The notes under the pieces are model-generated. The model saw only the letters and a list, made by a program, of their open reading frames with translations, did not search any database and had not been told where the DNA came from. Below, in pieces: positions 35,302-48,141 of a DNA stretch of 49,970 bases. The first letter of the stretch is position 1; every line of letters starts with the position of its first letter. The stretch spans positions 1 through 49,970 of the forward strand of contig CAMQYY010000006.1 in the NCBI GenBank assembly GCA_947039515.1. Reading direction: 5' to 3'. Made by a program: the position numbers and the translations under genes. Source of the stretch: an uncultured Ureaplasma sp. GTDB lineage: Bacteria > Bacillota_I > Bacilli_A > Mycoplasmatales > Mycoplasmoidaceae.

Positions 35302-38300
35302 ATGAAAAAAAATACTTTATCAAAAATACTTACATTAGGGGTTGTTGTTGCTCCAATTTTAGTAGGAACTGCTTTAGTTACTACTTCTTCAAATATAACT
35401 TTAAATAATGATTCTTCAAAAAATAGATCTGTTGAACCAATAGTAAATATACTAACAAGACAAGATGCAATGGCACTTGTTTTTAAAAAATATACAGAAG
35501 GAATTCCTACTGGTGGATGAGATGGTAGTTTATTACCAAAAGATTTTTCTGGTATAACCGGTATTGGTGTTGATGCTTTTAATGGTAATAATCAAGTAAC
35601 TTCAATCACTTTACCACCATCAGTTACATTAATCGAGGCTAATGCTTTTAGTGCAACAACTATTTTAACTACTATTTCTGCACTTGGTGTAACAACTATT
35701 GATGATAATGCTTTTGCTAGAACCGAAAATATTGGTCAAATTAATTTAAAATATAGTGAAAATATAAAACCAGGTAACGCTCTAAAATGAGGAACTACTG
35801 CTAATAAATTAAATTTTACAGGAGCTCCTGTAAAACCTACAATTCATACAGATGGTATTATTACTAAAGATTTTGTTAGCGCATTAATTCTTTATGAAAA
35901 TTCTCAATTGCCAACAGGTACTTCTTGAGATGGTATTTTAAATGAAAATGATCTTACTGATGCAATTAGTATTGCTGAAGGTGCTTTTCAAGATAATACT
36001 GAAATTAAATCAATAACCTTACCAGATACAGTTACATCAATTGGTGCTAATGCTTTTAGTAGAGCAACTAATTTAACTACTATTTCTGCTCTTGGTGTAA
36101 CAAGTATTGGGAATCAAGCTTTTGCTGGAACGACAAATATGTCTAATGGTGGAATCAAATTAAAATGGTCATCTAATATAAATGCTACTAAAGCTCAAAC
36201 TTGAGGTACTACTCCTGAAAAATTATTAATTACTAATATTCCAAATAAACCAACAGTTAATGGAGGAATTATTGATGATGCTTTTGTTAATATATTAATT
36301 ACTTATAAAAAGAACACTCATCCAACAGGTAATTGAGATGGTTCTTTACTTGAATCTGATTTTGAGAGTGCAACTACTGTTGCTCCTAATGCTTTTCAAG
36401 GTAATATTGAAATTAAATCAATAACTTTACCAGATACAGTTACATTGATTGGTGATAATGCTTTTAGTGGAGCAATTAATTTAACTACTATTTCTGCACT
36501 TGGTGCAACAAGTATTGGAGCTAATTCTTTTGGTGAAACTACTGGTATTGATGGAAATGGAAATAATAAAATTAATTTAACATATAGTGAAGATATAAAA
36601 CTAGCTAATGCTGAAACTTGAGGAACTGCTCCTAATAAATTAAATATTATTAATACTCCAACTAATCCAATCGTTCCATTAAGTATTGATGCTAATTTTG
36701 TTAATAAGTTAATTACTTATAAAAAATCTATGTTACCAACAGGTGCTTCTTGAGACGGTGTTTTAGTTGATTCTGATTTTATTGGTGAAATTAGTCCAAA
36801 TAGCGTTGCTGAAGGTGCTTTTCAAGGAAATACTGAAATTAAGTCAATAACTTTACCAAATACAATTCTGACGATTGGTTCTAATGCTTTTAGTGGAACT
36901 TCTAATATAACAACTATTTCTATTCTTGGTGCAACAAGTATTCATATTAATGCTTTTGCTGGAATGACAAATATGTCTAATGGTGGAATCAAATTAAAAT
37001 GATCAAATGAGATAAATGCTACTAAAGCTCAAACTTGAGGTACTACTCCTGAAAAATTATCATTTACAGGAATTGAATCTATTCCATCAATTACTGATGG
37101 AATTATTGATGATGTTTTTGTTAATATATTAATTAAACATAAAATAAATACTGATCCATCAGGTAATTGAAATGGCATTTTAGTTGCTACTGACTTTGTT
37201 GGTGCTAATAGTATTGCTGATAGTGCTTTTCAAAATAGAAATGAAGTTACTTCAATAACTTTACCAAATACAGTTTTAAGAATTGGTCCTAACGCTTTTA
37301 ATGGAGCAAGTGCTTTAACAACTATTTCTGCTCTTAATGCAACAAGTATTGGAAGTCAAGCTTTTGATGGAACAACTGGTATTACTGGAGTTGAAGATAG
37401 TAAAATTAATTTAACGTCTAGTTCAGAAATAAAAATAGGTAATGCTGGCAATTGAGGAATTGGTGATCCTAATAAATTAAATATTATTGATTCTCCAACT
37501 AATCCAACTGTTCCAACAGATATTGATGCTAATTTTGTTACTGAATTAATTAAATATAAAAAATCTCTATTAGCAACTGGTGATATTTGAGATGGTGTTT
37601 TAATTGCTACTGATTTTGCTAATGCAACTAGTATTACTCCTAATGCTTTTCAAGGTAATACTGAAATTAAATCAATAACTTTACCAGATACAGTTCTAGG
37701 AATTGGAGAAAATGCTTTTAATGGAATGACAAGTATTATTGATAATGGAATTAATTTAACATATAGTGAAAATATAAAACCAGGTAACGCTCAATTTTGA
37801 GGAACTGAACTTCATAAATTGAATATTATTGGTGCTCCAACTAACCCACAAGATACGAAAGTTGTTACTGCTGATTTTGTTAGTCAATTAATTAAATATA
37901 GAAAATCTATGTTAGAAGGTACTACTCCTTGAGATGGTATTTTAATTGCTACTGATTTTAAAACTGCAACTAGTATTGCTGATAGTGCTTTTCAAGATAA
38001 TACTGAAATTAAATCAATAACTTTACCAAATACAGTTTTAAGAATTGGTGATAATGCTTTTAGTGGAGCAATTAATTTAACTACTATTTCTGCATTTGGT
38101 GCAACAAGTATTGGTACTAATGCTTTTGATGGAATGACTAGTATTACTGGAGTTGATAATAGTAAAATTAATTTAACATCTAGTTCAGAAATAAAAATAG
38201 GTAATGCTACTAATTGAGGAATTGCTGATCATAATAAATTAAATATTATTGATTCTCCAACTAATCCAACTGTTCCAACAGATATTGATGCTAATTTTGT

Positions 38301-40719
38301 TACTGAATTAATTAAATATAAAAAATCTCTATTAGCAACTGGTGATATTTGAGATGGTGTTTTAATTGCTACTGATTTTGCTAATGCAACTAGTATTACT
38401 CCTAATGCTTTTCAAGGTAATACTGAAATTAAATCAATAACTTTACCAGATACAGTTCTAGGAATTGGAGAAAATGCTTTTAATGGAATGACAAGTATTA
38501 TTGATAATGGAATTAATTTAACATATAGTGAAAATATAAAACCAGGTAACGCTCAATTTTGAGGAACTGAACTTCATAAATTGAATATTATTGGTGCTCC
38601 AACTATTCCAGTAGCACCAAGAGATATTAATGCTGAATTTGTTACTGAATTAATTAAATATAAAAAATCTCTATTAGCAACTGGTGATATTTGAGATGGT
38701 GTTTTAATTGCTACTGATTTTACTAATGCAATTACTATTAATAGTAATGCTTTTCAAGATAATACTGAAATTAAATCAATAACTTTACCAAATACAGTTT
38801 TAAGAATTGGTGCTAACGCTTTTAATGGAGCAAGTTCTTTAACAACTATTTCTGCTCTTGGTGTTACAAGTATTGGAGCTAATGCTTTTGGTGAAACGAC
38901 TGGTATTACTGGAATTGATAATAGTAAAATTAATTTAACATATAGTGAAGATATAAAACTAGGTAATGCTACTAATTGAGGAACTAGATCTGATAAATTG
39001 AATATTATTGATGCTCCAAATATTCCCAAGGTTCCAAAAATTATTACTGCTGATTTTGTTAGTCAATTAATTAAATATAAAAAATCTCTTGTAGCAACTA
39101 GTGCTTCTTGAGATGGTGTTTTAGTTGAAAGTGATTTTACTGGTGCAACTAGTATTGCTGAAGGCGCTTTTAAAAATAATATGGATATTAAATCAATAAC
39201 TTTACCATTAACTATTGTAAAAATTGGTATTGATGCTTTTAGTAGATCATATAATTTAAAAACTATTTCTGCGCTTGGTGTAACAAGTATTGGAGCTAAT
39301 GCTTTTAGTGGAATGACTAGTATTACTGGAACTGGAGATAGTAAAATTAATTTAACATATAGTGAAAATATAAAGATAGGTAATGCTGAAAATTGAGGAA
39401 TTAATGATAATAATAAATTATTAATTACTAATGCTCCTTCTAATCCGACAGTTCCTACAGATGGTATTATTACTACTGCATTTATTACTGAATTAATTAA
39501 ATATAAAAAATCTCTATTAGCAACTGGTGATATCTGAGATGGTATTTTAGCTGAAAGTGATTTTGTTAATGCAACTAGTGTTGATGAAGGTGCTTTTAGA
39601 AGCAATACTGAAATTAAATCAATAACTTTACCAAATACAGTTACATCAATTGGTGCTAATGCTTTTAGTGGAATGAATGGTATTACTGGAATTGATAATA
39701 GTAAAATTAATTTAACATATAGTGAAAATATAAAACCGGGTAATGCTCAATTTTGAGGAACTACATTTGATAAATTATCAATTACTAATACTCCTCCTAA
39801 TCCAATAGTTCCAGAAATTATTACTAATGATTTTGTTAATGAATTAATCACTTATAAAAAAACTTTGTTAACAACTGATGTTTCTTGAGATGGTATCTTA
39901 GTTGCTACTGACTTTGTTGGTGCAACTAGTATTGCTGATGGTGCTTTTCAAAATAATACTGAAATTAAATCAATAACTTTACCAGATACAGTTCTAGGAA
40001 TTGGCGCTGATGCTTTTAGTGGAATGACTGGTATTACTGGAATTGATAATAGTAAAATTAATTTAACATATAATACTCAAATAAAAACAACTAATATTGA
40101 AAATTGAGGAACTACTTCTGAAAAAGTTTCAATTGCTAATATACCAACAAATCCATTAAATCCTGTTAATGGTGTTATTACTCCAGAATTTGTTAATCAG
40201 TTAATTGGTTATAAAAACTCTCTAGTATTGGGTATTTGAGATGGTATTTTAGTTGAAGAGGATTTTGTTGGTGCAACTAGTGTTGCTCCTAATGCTTTTA
40301 AAGATATAGCAAATATAACTTCAGTAACTTTACCAAATACAGTTACATCAATTGGAGCTAATGCTTTTAGTGGAGCAATAGGTTTAACTAATGTTTCTGC
40401 TCTTGGTGCTACAAGTATTGGTGCTAATGCTTTTGCTGGAATGACAAATATATCTAATAATGGAATTAAATTAACAGGAAGCGAAGATATAGATTTAAAA
40501 GAATATAAACATTGAGGTCTTGATAGTGAAACAAGTTTAGATATAACACCTTTTAAAACAAATTCTAATGATTCATTAATTTGAACTCTTACTGGGATAT
40601 CTATTATTTCTAATTTAATAATAATATCTTTATTTATTGGTGTGTTTTTATATTACAGAAAAAAAATAAACAAAGTAAATCCAGATAAATTGAAAGATGA
40701 AGAAGTATCTAATTCGTAA
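35302..40719 (+). CDS. Surface protein 2, giant BspA-like repeat protein
   Basis: 1805 residues, the largest gene in the window. Cys-less signal segment (MKKNTLSKILTLGVVVAPIL), then 13 units of about 114-140 residues, each opened by a W-[DN]-G motif and holding the three leucine-rich strands SIAEGAFQ, IKSITLPDTV and NAFSGA..LTTISALG. A C-terminal membrane segment (WTLTGISIISNLIIISLFIG...) and a short tail (KKINKVNPDKL...) close it; this anchor differs from that of proteins 1 and 4. A 762-base internal shift (254 residues) repeats a run of units almost exactly. Several units lack the middle strand, so the unit length varies. Starts at ATG 35302 behind GAGGATG. Confidence 0.85.
37471..37840 (+). 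repeat. Internal direct repeat in surface protein 2, copy 1
   Basis: About 370 bases repeated 762 bases downstream at 38233-38602, identical as far as I can compare; flanking units are similar but not identical. Signals a recent in-frame duplication of repeat units. Confidence 0.8.
38233..38602 (+). repeat. Internal direct repeat in surface protein 2, copy 2
   Basis: Second copy of 37471-37840. The 762-base period equals 254 codons, so loss or gain of a copy keeps the frame. Confidence 0.8.
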
Positions 40720-40819
40720 AAATATTAATAATTATTAATGAATTTATTTAAAGATAGAAAACAAATATAGAAATAAAAAAATAATATTATTTTAAATATT
40801 GAGAAAAGACAAAATAAGA

Positions 40820-43800
40820 ATGAAAAAGAATTATAAAAAAAATATTTTATCAAAAGTGCTTATATTAGGAGTTATTACTACTCCAATTTTAATAGGAAGT
40901 ACTTTAATCAATAACACTTCAAATATACTTTCAAGCAAAAGTACTTTAAAAATTATAAATAAAACTATTCCAACAGTTCCTGAAGATGGAATTATTACTG
41001 CTGCATTTGTTAATGAGTTAATTACTTATAAAAAATCTACGTTAGCACCTGGTGATATCTGAGATGGTATTTTAATTGCTGATGATTTTATTGGTGCAAC
41101 TAGTGCTGGGAAAAATGCTTTTTCAGAAAATAGTGAAGTTACTTCAATAACTTTACCAGATAAAGTTTCAAAAATTGAAAGTTTAGCCTTTGCTAGAGCT
41201 TCTAATTTAACTAATATTTCTGCTCTTGGTGCAACAAGTATTGGAAGTCAAGCTTTTTTTGATACAAAAAAAATGTCTAATAAAGGAATTAAATTAACAG
41301 CAAGTGACAATATAACTGTTGATCAAGCTGTTACATGAGGTACAACTCCTGATAAGTTAGATATAATTCCTGCAGTTATTTTACCTCCAAAAATTCCTCA
41401 AGATGGTATTATTGATGAAGAATTTCTTAAAGAATTACTTATTTATAAAAAATATATAGCAGTTGATACTAGTACTCCTTGAAATGGTTCTTTACTTGAA
41501 TCTGATTTTACAAATGCAACTAGTGTTGAAAACTATTCTTTCAGTACTCTTTTTGATAGAGGAGAAATAACTTCGATAACTTTACCAGAATCAGTTAGCT
41601 TAATTGGTAAGGGTTGTTTTAGTTATCTAGAAAATTTAACTACTATTTCTGCTCTTGGTGCAACAAGTATTGGTGCTGATGCTTTTAGTGGATTGATAAA
41701 TATGTCTGATTCAGGAATTAAATTACGATATAGCACAAATATAAAAAAACCTAATGCTGATATTTGAAAAATTGAAGTAAATAAATTAGATATTATTAAT
41801 ACTCCTATAAAACCATTAATTAATGAAGGTATTATTACTTTTGAATTTGTTAATGAATTAATTGTTTATAAAAATTCTCTATTATCAACTCCTAATATTA
41901 ATATGGAATTAAGTGGAGATGATTTTAATGGTGCAACTAGTGTTGCTGCTGGTGCTTTTCAAAATAATATTAAAGATAATAAAATAAGTATATTAAGTTT
42001 GCCAATTGAAGTTATATCAATTGGTGCTAATGCTTTTAATGGAGCAAGCAGTTTAAATTATATTTATGCAAAAGGTGCAACAAGTATTGGCGCTGGTGCT
42101 TTTGCTGGAACAACAGGTATATATAAACAAGGAATTAAATTAACAGAAAGTGCAAATATAAATGTTGCTCAAGCTGGTGTTTGAGGTACTGAAGCTGATA
42201 GATTAAGTATAACAACAGGACTTAAACCACCAACAATTCCTACAGATGGTATTATTACTAAAGATTTTGTTAATGAATTAATTTCCTATAAAAAATGATT
42301 ACTATCAACAATATCTCATCCTTGAGATGGTATTTTAATTGAAGATGATTTTATTGGTACAAACAGTGTTGCTGCTGGTGCTTTTCAAAATAGAAATGAA
42401 ATTACTTCAATCACTTTACCACCAACAGTTTTAACAATTGGTGCTAATGCTTTTAATGGAGCAACTAATTTAACTACTATTTCTGCTCTTGGTGCAACAA
42501 GTATTGGAACTAATGCTTTTGCTAGAACAAATAAAATGTCTAATGGCGGAATTAAATTAACAGAAAGTGCAAATATAAATGTTGACCAAGCTGGTGTTTG
42601 AGGTACTAAAGCTGAAAACTTGGATATAAAACCTGGAGTTATTACTCCTCCAAAAGTTCCTCAAGATGGTATTATTACTACTGCATTTGTTACTGAGTTA
42701 ATTACTTATAAAAAAGATATAATAACTAATTGAGATGGTTCTATAATTGAAACTGATCTTGTTAATGCAAATAGTGTCGCTGCTGGAGCTTTTCAAAATA
42801 ATACTGAAATTACATCAATAACTTTACCAACATCAGTTTTAACAATTGGTGATAATGCTTTTAGTCAAGCTTCTAATTTAACTACTATTTCTGCACTTGG
42901 TGCAACAAGTATTGGTACTAATGCTTTTGCTGGAGCAAATGCTATAATTTCATCAGGAATTAAATTAACAGGAAGCACAAATATAAATGTTGATCAAGCT
43001 GTTACATGAGGTACTACTCCTGATAAATTAGATATAACACCTGCAGTTATTACTCCTCCAAAAGTTCCTCAAGATGGTACTATCACTGCTGCATTTGTTA
43101 CTGAGTTAATTACTTATAAAAAAGATATAATAACTAATTGAGATGGTTCTATACTTGAAACTGATCTTGTTAATGCAAATAGTGTTGCTGATGGAGCTTT
43201 TCAAAGTAATACTGAAATTAAATCAATAACTTTACCAACATCAGTTTTAACAATTGGTGATAATGCTTTTAATGGAGCGAGTGCTTTAACTACTATTTCT
43301 GCTCTTGGCGCAACAAGTATTGGAACTAATGCTTTTGTTGGAATGACAAATATGTCTATTGGTGGAATTAAATTAACAGAAAGTGCAAATATAAATGTTG
43401 ATCAAGCTGTTACATGAGGTATTGAACCTGATAAATTAGATATAACACCAGCAGTTGTTACTCCTCCAACAGTTCCTACAGATGGTGCTATCACTACTGC
43501 ATTTGTTTCTGAATTGATTACTTATAAAAAAGAAATAGCAACTGTTGCTAATCCTTGAGATGGTTCTTTACTTGAAACTGATTTTACTAATGCAATTAGT
43601 GTTGCTGATGCTTCTTTTCAAAATAATACTGAAATTAAATCAATAACTTTACCATCAACAGTTTTAACAATTGGTGATAATACTTTTAATGGAGCAATTA
43701 ATTTAACTACTATTTCTGCACTTGGTGCAACAAGTATTGGTACTAATGCTTTTTTTGGAATGACAAATATGCCTATTGGTGGAATTAAATTAACAGAAAG

Positions 43801-44137
43801 TGCAAATATAAATGTTGCTCAAGCTGATAGATGAGGTATTGAATCTGATAAATTAAATATAGTACCTGAAATTATTCCTCCAAATCCTGATCCAGATAAA
43901 CCTGGTGGTTTTTTTGATGATACTAATAATATTTATATTGTAGCTGGTGCTGGTGCTGGTTTACTTTTATTAATAGTTGGAATTGTTACTGGAGTTATAG
44001 TTCATCGTAAAAATGCAAATGGGTCTAATTCTGAAGAAAAAGAAGCTAAATTAAAAATAAAAGATGAAGCAAAAGATGAAGCAATTAAACGTTTAAAAAT
44101 TGAACAAAGACTTAAAGATGCTAAAAAAAATAAATAG
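40820..44137 (+). CDS. Surface protein 3, BspA-like repeat protein
   Basis: 1105 residues from ATG 40820; an in-frame TTG 21 bases upstream is less likely. Signal segment KKNILSKVLILGVITTPILIG, eight units of BspA-like repeats with spacer 'VPEDGIIT..FV.ELITYKK', then a Pro/Asp-rich stretch (IIPPNPDPDKPGG), a Gly-rich membrane helix (IYIVAGAGAGLLLLIVGIVTGVIV) and a Lys/Glu-rich tail of about 40 residues with repeated KDEA. This third kind of anchor is unlike those of the neighbours. Same extracellular role expected. Confidence 0.85.
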
Positions 44138-44161
44138 ATAAAAATAAAATCTAAAAGGATA

Positions 44162-44642
44162 TAAATAATTAAAAAAATATTTTATTAAAAGTACTTGTAC
44201 TTGGAATTGTGATCACTCCAATTTTAGTAGTAATTAATTTAAATAATGATAGTAATTATAATGTAAATTTAAATGATAATACATTAACAATTTCAAATAA
44301 GAATGCTGCTGAATAGACCAATGGTTGGTGCAAATGGTATTATTACTCTTGATTTTGTTATTAAATTAGGATTTTTAAAAAATAAAATACCTAATTGAAA
44401 TAGTTCTTTAGTTGAATCTAATTTTTTAAGGTGCAACTAGTATTGGTTTAAATGCTTTTTTAACTTTTCAATATTGATTTACTTCAATAATTTTTACCAA
44501 AAACAGTTACATCAATTAGCTGTGATGGTTTTAGTTATCAATCTTCATTAAATACTATTTATGGTATCGATGCAACGGATATTAGTGTTAATGATTTTCT
44601 AAACTTATCTGAATTAAACAATAATAATATTTGATATTGTTA
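44162..44642 (+). pseudogene. Decayed surface-protein gene
   Basis: Recognisable start of the same family (KNILLKVLVLGIVITPILVV) but the initiator is ATT instead of ATG and one A of the following A-run is missing. An in-frame TAG follows near 44313, and at least one further frame change near 44430 is needed to keep fragments such as 'NGIITLDFVIKLGF', 'WNSSLVESNF' and 'TSIS..GFSYQSSLNTIYGIDATDI' together. Only about one unit remains. Probably a leftover of deletion between repeats, or a sequence reservoir for gene conversion. Confidence 0.8.
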
Positions 44643-44655
44643 ATTATGCATTAAA

Positions 44656-44693
44656 AATATAACATATAAAAAAGTATTTTTATATGTTATATT
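44656..44693. terminator. Perfect 17-bp hairpin before surface protein 4
   Basis: AATATAACATATAAAAA (44656-44672), 4-base loop, exact complement (44677-44693). May end the transcript of the decayed gene; its right arm also contains a TATATT that could serve as -10 for the next gene. Confidence 0.6.
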
Positions 44694-44727
44694 AGATGTA
44701 ATAAAAATAACAAAATCAGGTATAAAA

Positions 44728-47700
44728 ATGAAAAAAAAACATTTATTAAAAGTTCTTACATTAGTAGCTATTGTTAGTCCGATTTTAATAGGTAGTACTT
44801 TAATTAATACTACAAATATAGTTTCAAAAAAAGATGATTCATTATCTTCTATTTTAAAAAATAATGAAAATCCATCACTAAAAGCCCCAATAATACCAGC
44901 TGGTATTATTACTCCTAATGTTGTTGATAAAATAATAGCCTTCAAACAACAAACTCCTAATTGAGATGGTTCTTTAGTTGGAACTGATTTTATAGGCGCA
45001 GTTATGGTATTTCAAGGTGCTTTTCAAAATAGAAATGAAATTACTTCAATCACTTTACCAACAACAGTTACATCAATTGGTGGTGATGCTTTTAATGGTG
45101 CTTCTAATTTAAAAACTATTTCTGCACTTGGTGCATGAAATATTGATTTTGATGCTTTTTCTGGAACACAATCTATAATTGAAAAAGGAATTAGACTATC
45201 ATATAGTACTAATGTACAAGCTAAAGACATTATAAATTGAGGAACTCAACTAAAATATGTATATATTATCCCTTCAAATCCACCACCACTAGTTGCTAAT
45301 GGTATTATTACTAAAGAATTTATTGATGAATTAAACATTTATAAAAAAACATGAGAAGATGCATTTGGTGAATATGATGGTTCTTTTTATGCATATGATT
45401 TTGAAGGAGCAACTACTGTTAATAATGATGCTTTTTCTAATCAACTTTTCCCAGCTACTTCAGTAGTATTTCCATTATCAGTTAAAACAATTAAAAGTTA
45501 TGCCCTTAATGGTGCTAATCAATTAAAAAATATATCAGCTTTAGGTGTAACAAATATTGAAAACAATGGTTTATCTAATAATCAAGTTGTAGAAAATGGA
45601 ATTAAATTAACATATAGTGAAAATATAAAACCAGGTAACATTCCTAATTGAGGAACTGATCCTCAATTTGTTTCGATTGCTGGTTCTCCAGAAAAACCAG
45701 CAAATACTAATATTATTACTAATGATTTTATTAAGGAATTGACTCCTTATAAAATATCTCAAGCAAATGGTATTTGAAATGGTTCTTTTGTTGAATCTGA
45801 TTTTGTTAGTGCAACTACTGTTGCTACTAATGCTTTTCAAAACAATACTCAAGTTACTTCAATAGAATTCCCGTCAGCGGTTAAAACAATTAATACTAAT
45901 GCTTTTAATGGTGCTTCTAATTTAAAAATTATTTCTGCACTTGGTGCAACAAGTATTGCAACTAATGCTTTTGCTGGAATAGGTGGAATAAATAATAAAG
46001 GAATTAAATTAAGATATAGTCAAAATATAATAATAGATAATATTGTTTCATGAGGGACTACTCCTGAAAAAGTTTCAATTGCTAATCTTCCACCACCAAT
46101 AGCTCTTAATGGTATTATTACTAAAGAATTTATTGTGGAATTAACTGTTTATAAAAAATATATGGCAAATAGAAATCTTCGTGCTTGAGATGGATCTTTT
46201 GTTGAATCAGATTTTATTAGAGCAAATACAGTTGCTACTAATGCTTTTCAAAACAATAATGAAGTTACTTCAATCACTCTACCAATATCAGTTAAAAAAA
46301 TTAATACTAATGCTTTTAGTGGTGCTTCTAATTTAAAAACTATTTCTGCACTTGGTGCAATAAGTGTTGATGCTAATGCTTTTGCTGGAATAGACGGAAT
46401 AAATAATAAAGGAATTAGATTAACTTGATCAGAAAAAAATAATATACTTGTAAGTTTTGCTCAACATTGAGGAACTACTACTGACAAATTAGATATTATT
46501 CTCTTAGAACTTCCAAAAGTTCCTCAAAATGGTGATATTACTGCTGAATTTATTATTGAATTATCTAGATATAAAAGAAGTGTATCAATAGATGGTAATT
46601 GAGACGGTTCTTTTATTGAAGCTGATTTTGAGGGGGCAATTAGTGTTGGTAATGCTGCTTTTGAAAATAATCTTGTTTTAACTTCAATAGCTTTACCATC
46701 ATCAGTTATAACAATTGCAACTAATGCTTTTAATGGAGCGAGTGCTTTAACTACTATTTCTGCACCTGGTGTAACAAGAATTTTAGATAATGCTTTCTTG
46801 GGAACAACAAGTCTTTTAAAAATAGAATTATCTTATGAAAAAATTCTAAGAGATAGTTGAGTGAATTGAGGTTTAGAAATAACTCAATCTAATTTTGATA
46901 AAATCGAATGAATAAATCCACCATATGCTGAACCTAACTTTGAAGCTTTACCAAGTGATCCAAATGATCCAACTCATAAAATAGTGAACGTTGCATTTAT
47001 TCAAAATATTGTTTTATATGAAGATTTTAAACTAATTGATGGATTTTCTGGTGAAATAAATCCGATATATCTTCAAAATGTAACAATAGATGATGGTGCT
47101 TTTGAAATGAATCCTAGTATAGGCCCTAAAATCAAAAAAATTAATTTAGATACTTCGATTAAATTCTTAGGTAATGAACCGCTTAGAGGTTCTGATATTG
47201 AAACAATTAATATTTCAATTAATCATTATCCATCAACAGGAACATTAGGTCTTGAACAAAATAAATTTAATGGTTTATCATGAACAGATATTGATAAACT
47301 TCTAAATGGTGGAGAAGGTGTTTTTGACGCTCTAACTAATAAAAAATTATTTATTGCTAAATCATTAGATGAAGGTTTAACAAATATGGGGATTATTGAA
47401 GCTAAAAATCTTAATGGTTATACTTCTATTGCTGCTAATTCTTTTGGAGAAACTGTTGATGAAATTCATTTACCAGATAATTTTGATAGTATTACTACAG
47501 ATCGTGAAGCATTTACTAGTGCTACAAATTTAAAAGAAATTTTTATACCAGCATCATCAAAAATTACACCAACTGAGTTTTTTGAAGATTACAATATTAA
47601 ACCAGATGTTAATGTAAAAAGCGAAGGTATTCAACAAGCTCTTTCTGATGAATTACAAAATTCATTCATTGTTCTTGCTATTAGTTTTAGTGGTATTATA

Positions 47701-47841
47701 ATTTTATTTATAAGTATTGTTTCTTTAATTTTTTATAGTAATAAAAGAAAAATAACTAAATTTGAAGAAATGAATTTACAATTAAAAAAAGAGAATGAAG
47801 AAAATGAAATTGAATCAATAAGTGATGAAATATCTAAATAA
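44728..47841 (+). CDS. Surface protein 4, paralogue of protein 1
   Basis: 1037 residues. Signal segment MKKKHLLKVLTLVAIVSPILIG, five or six BspA-like units in the same order as in protein 1 (including the atypical second unit with 'YDFEGATT' and 'NIENNGLSNN'), then the same C-terminal module, membrane helix and tail. The 3' part is nearly identical to protein 1 (about 824 identical bases) while the repeat region differs by many substitutions, so the C-terminus was copied or converted recently, or is under strong constraint. Same terminator follows. Confidence 0.85.
46991..47814 (+). repeat. Long direct repeat, copy 2
   Basis: Second copy of 34231-35054, at a constant offset of 12,760 bases without indels. 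Confidence 0.85.
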
Positions 47842-47842
47842 T

Positions 47843-47870
47843 AAAAAAAACTAGTTTTACTAGTTTTTTT
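47843..47870 (+). terminator. Terminator after surface protein 4
   Basis: AAAACTAG / CTAGTTTT hairpin with T run, copy of the one at 35083-35113. Confidence 0.85.
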
Positions 47871-48080
47871 TATCTCTACATAGATAATTGTATTTTTCTA
47901 AGAAAGTTCAACTTCATAAAGATAGGTGATAACTAAAAATGATGCAATGGTGAAATATAGATTAAAAATCTAATAACGACATAATATTAAATAAAAATAA
48001 TTAATAATTTTACTAACTTTATCTTTATAAATTTAATATAATTTTGAGAAATATTTTAAAAAATTTTAAGTATCAATTGT

Positions 48081-48108
48081 TTGTTTTGTTTTTTTATAAG
48101 TTTATAAT
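48081..48108 (+). promoter_or_regulatory. Promoter of surface protein 5
   Basis: TTGTTT (48081-48086), 16-base spacer, TATAAT (48103-48108); the AAAGGAT ribosome binding site and ATG 48142 follow. It is the best-formed promoter seen in the array. Confidence 0.6.
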
Positions 48109-48141
48109 ATAAAAATAAATATAAAAAAAGGATATAAAATA

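Noticed and set aside
33488-39605. Leu/Ala-rich open frames on the minus strand of the surface array
   Set aside because: They repeat with the same period as the plus-strand units and are complements of the repeat sequence.
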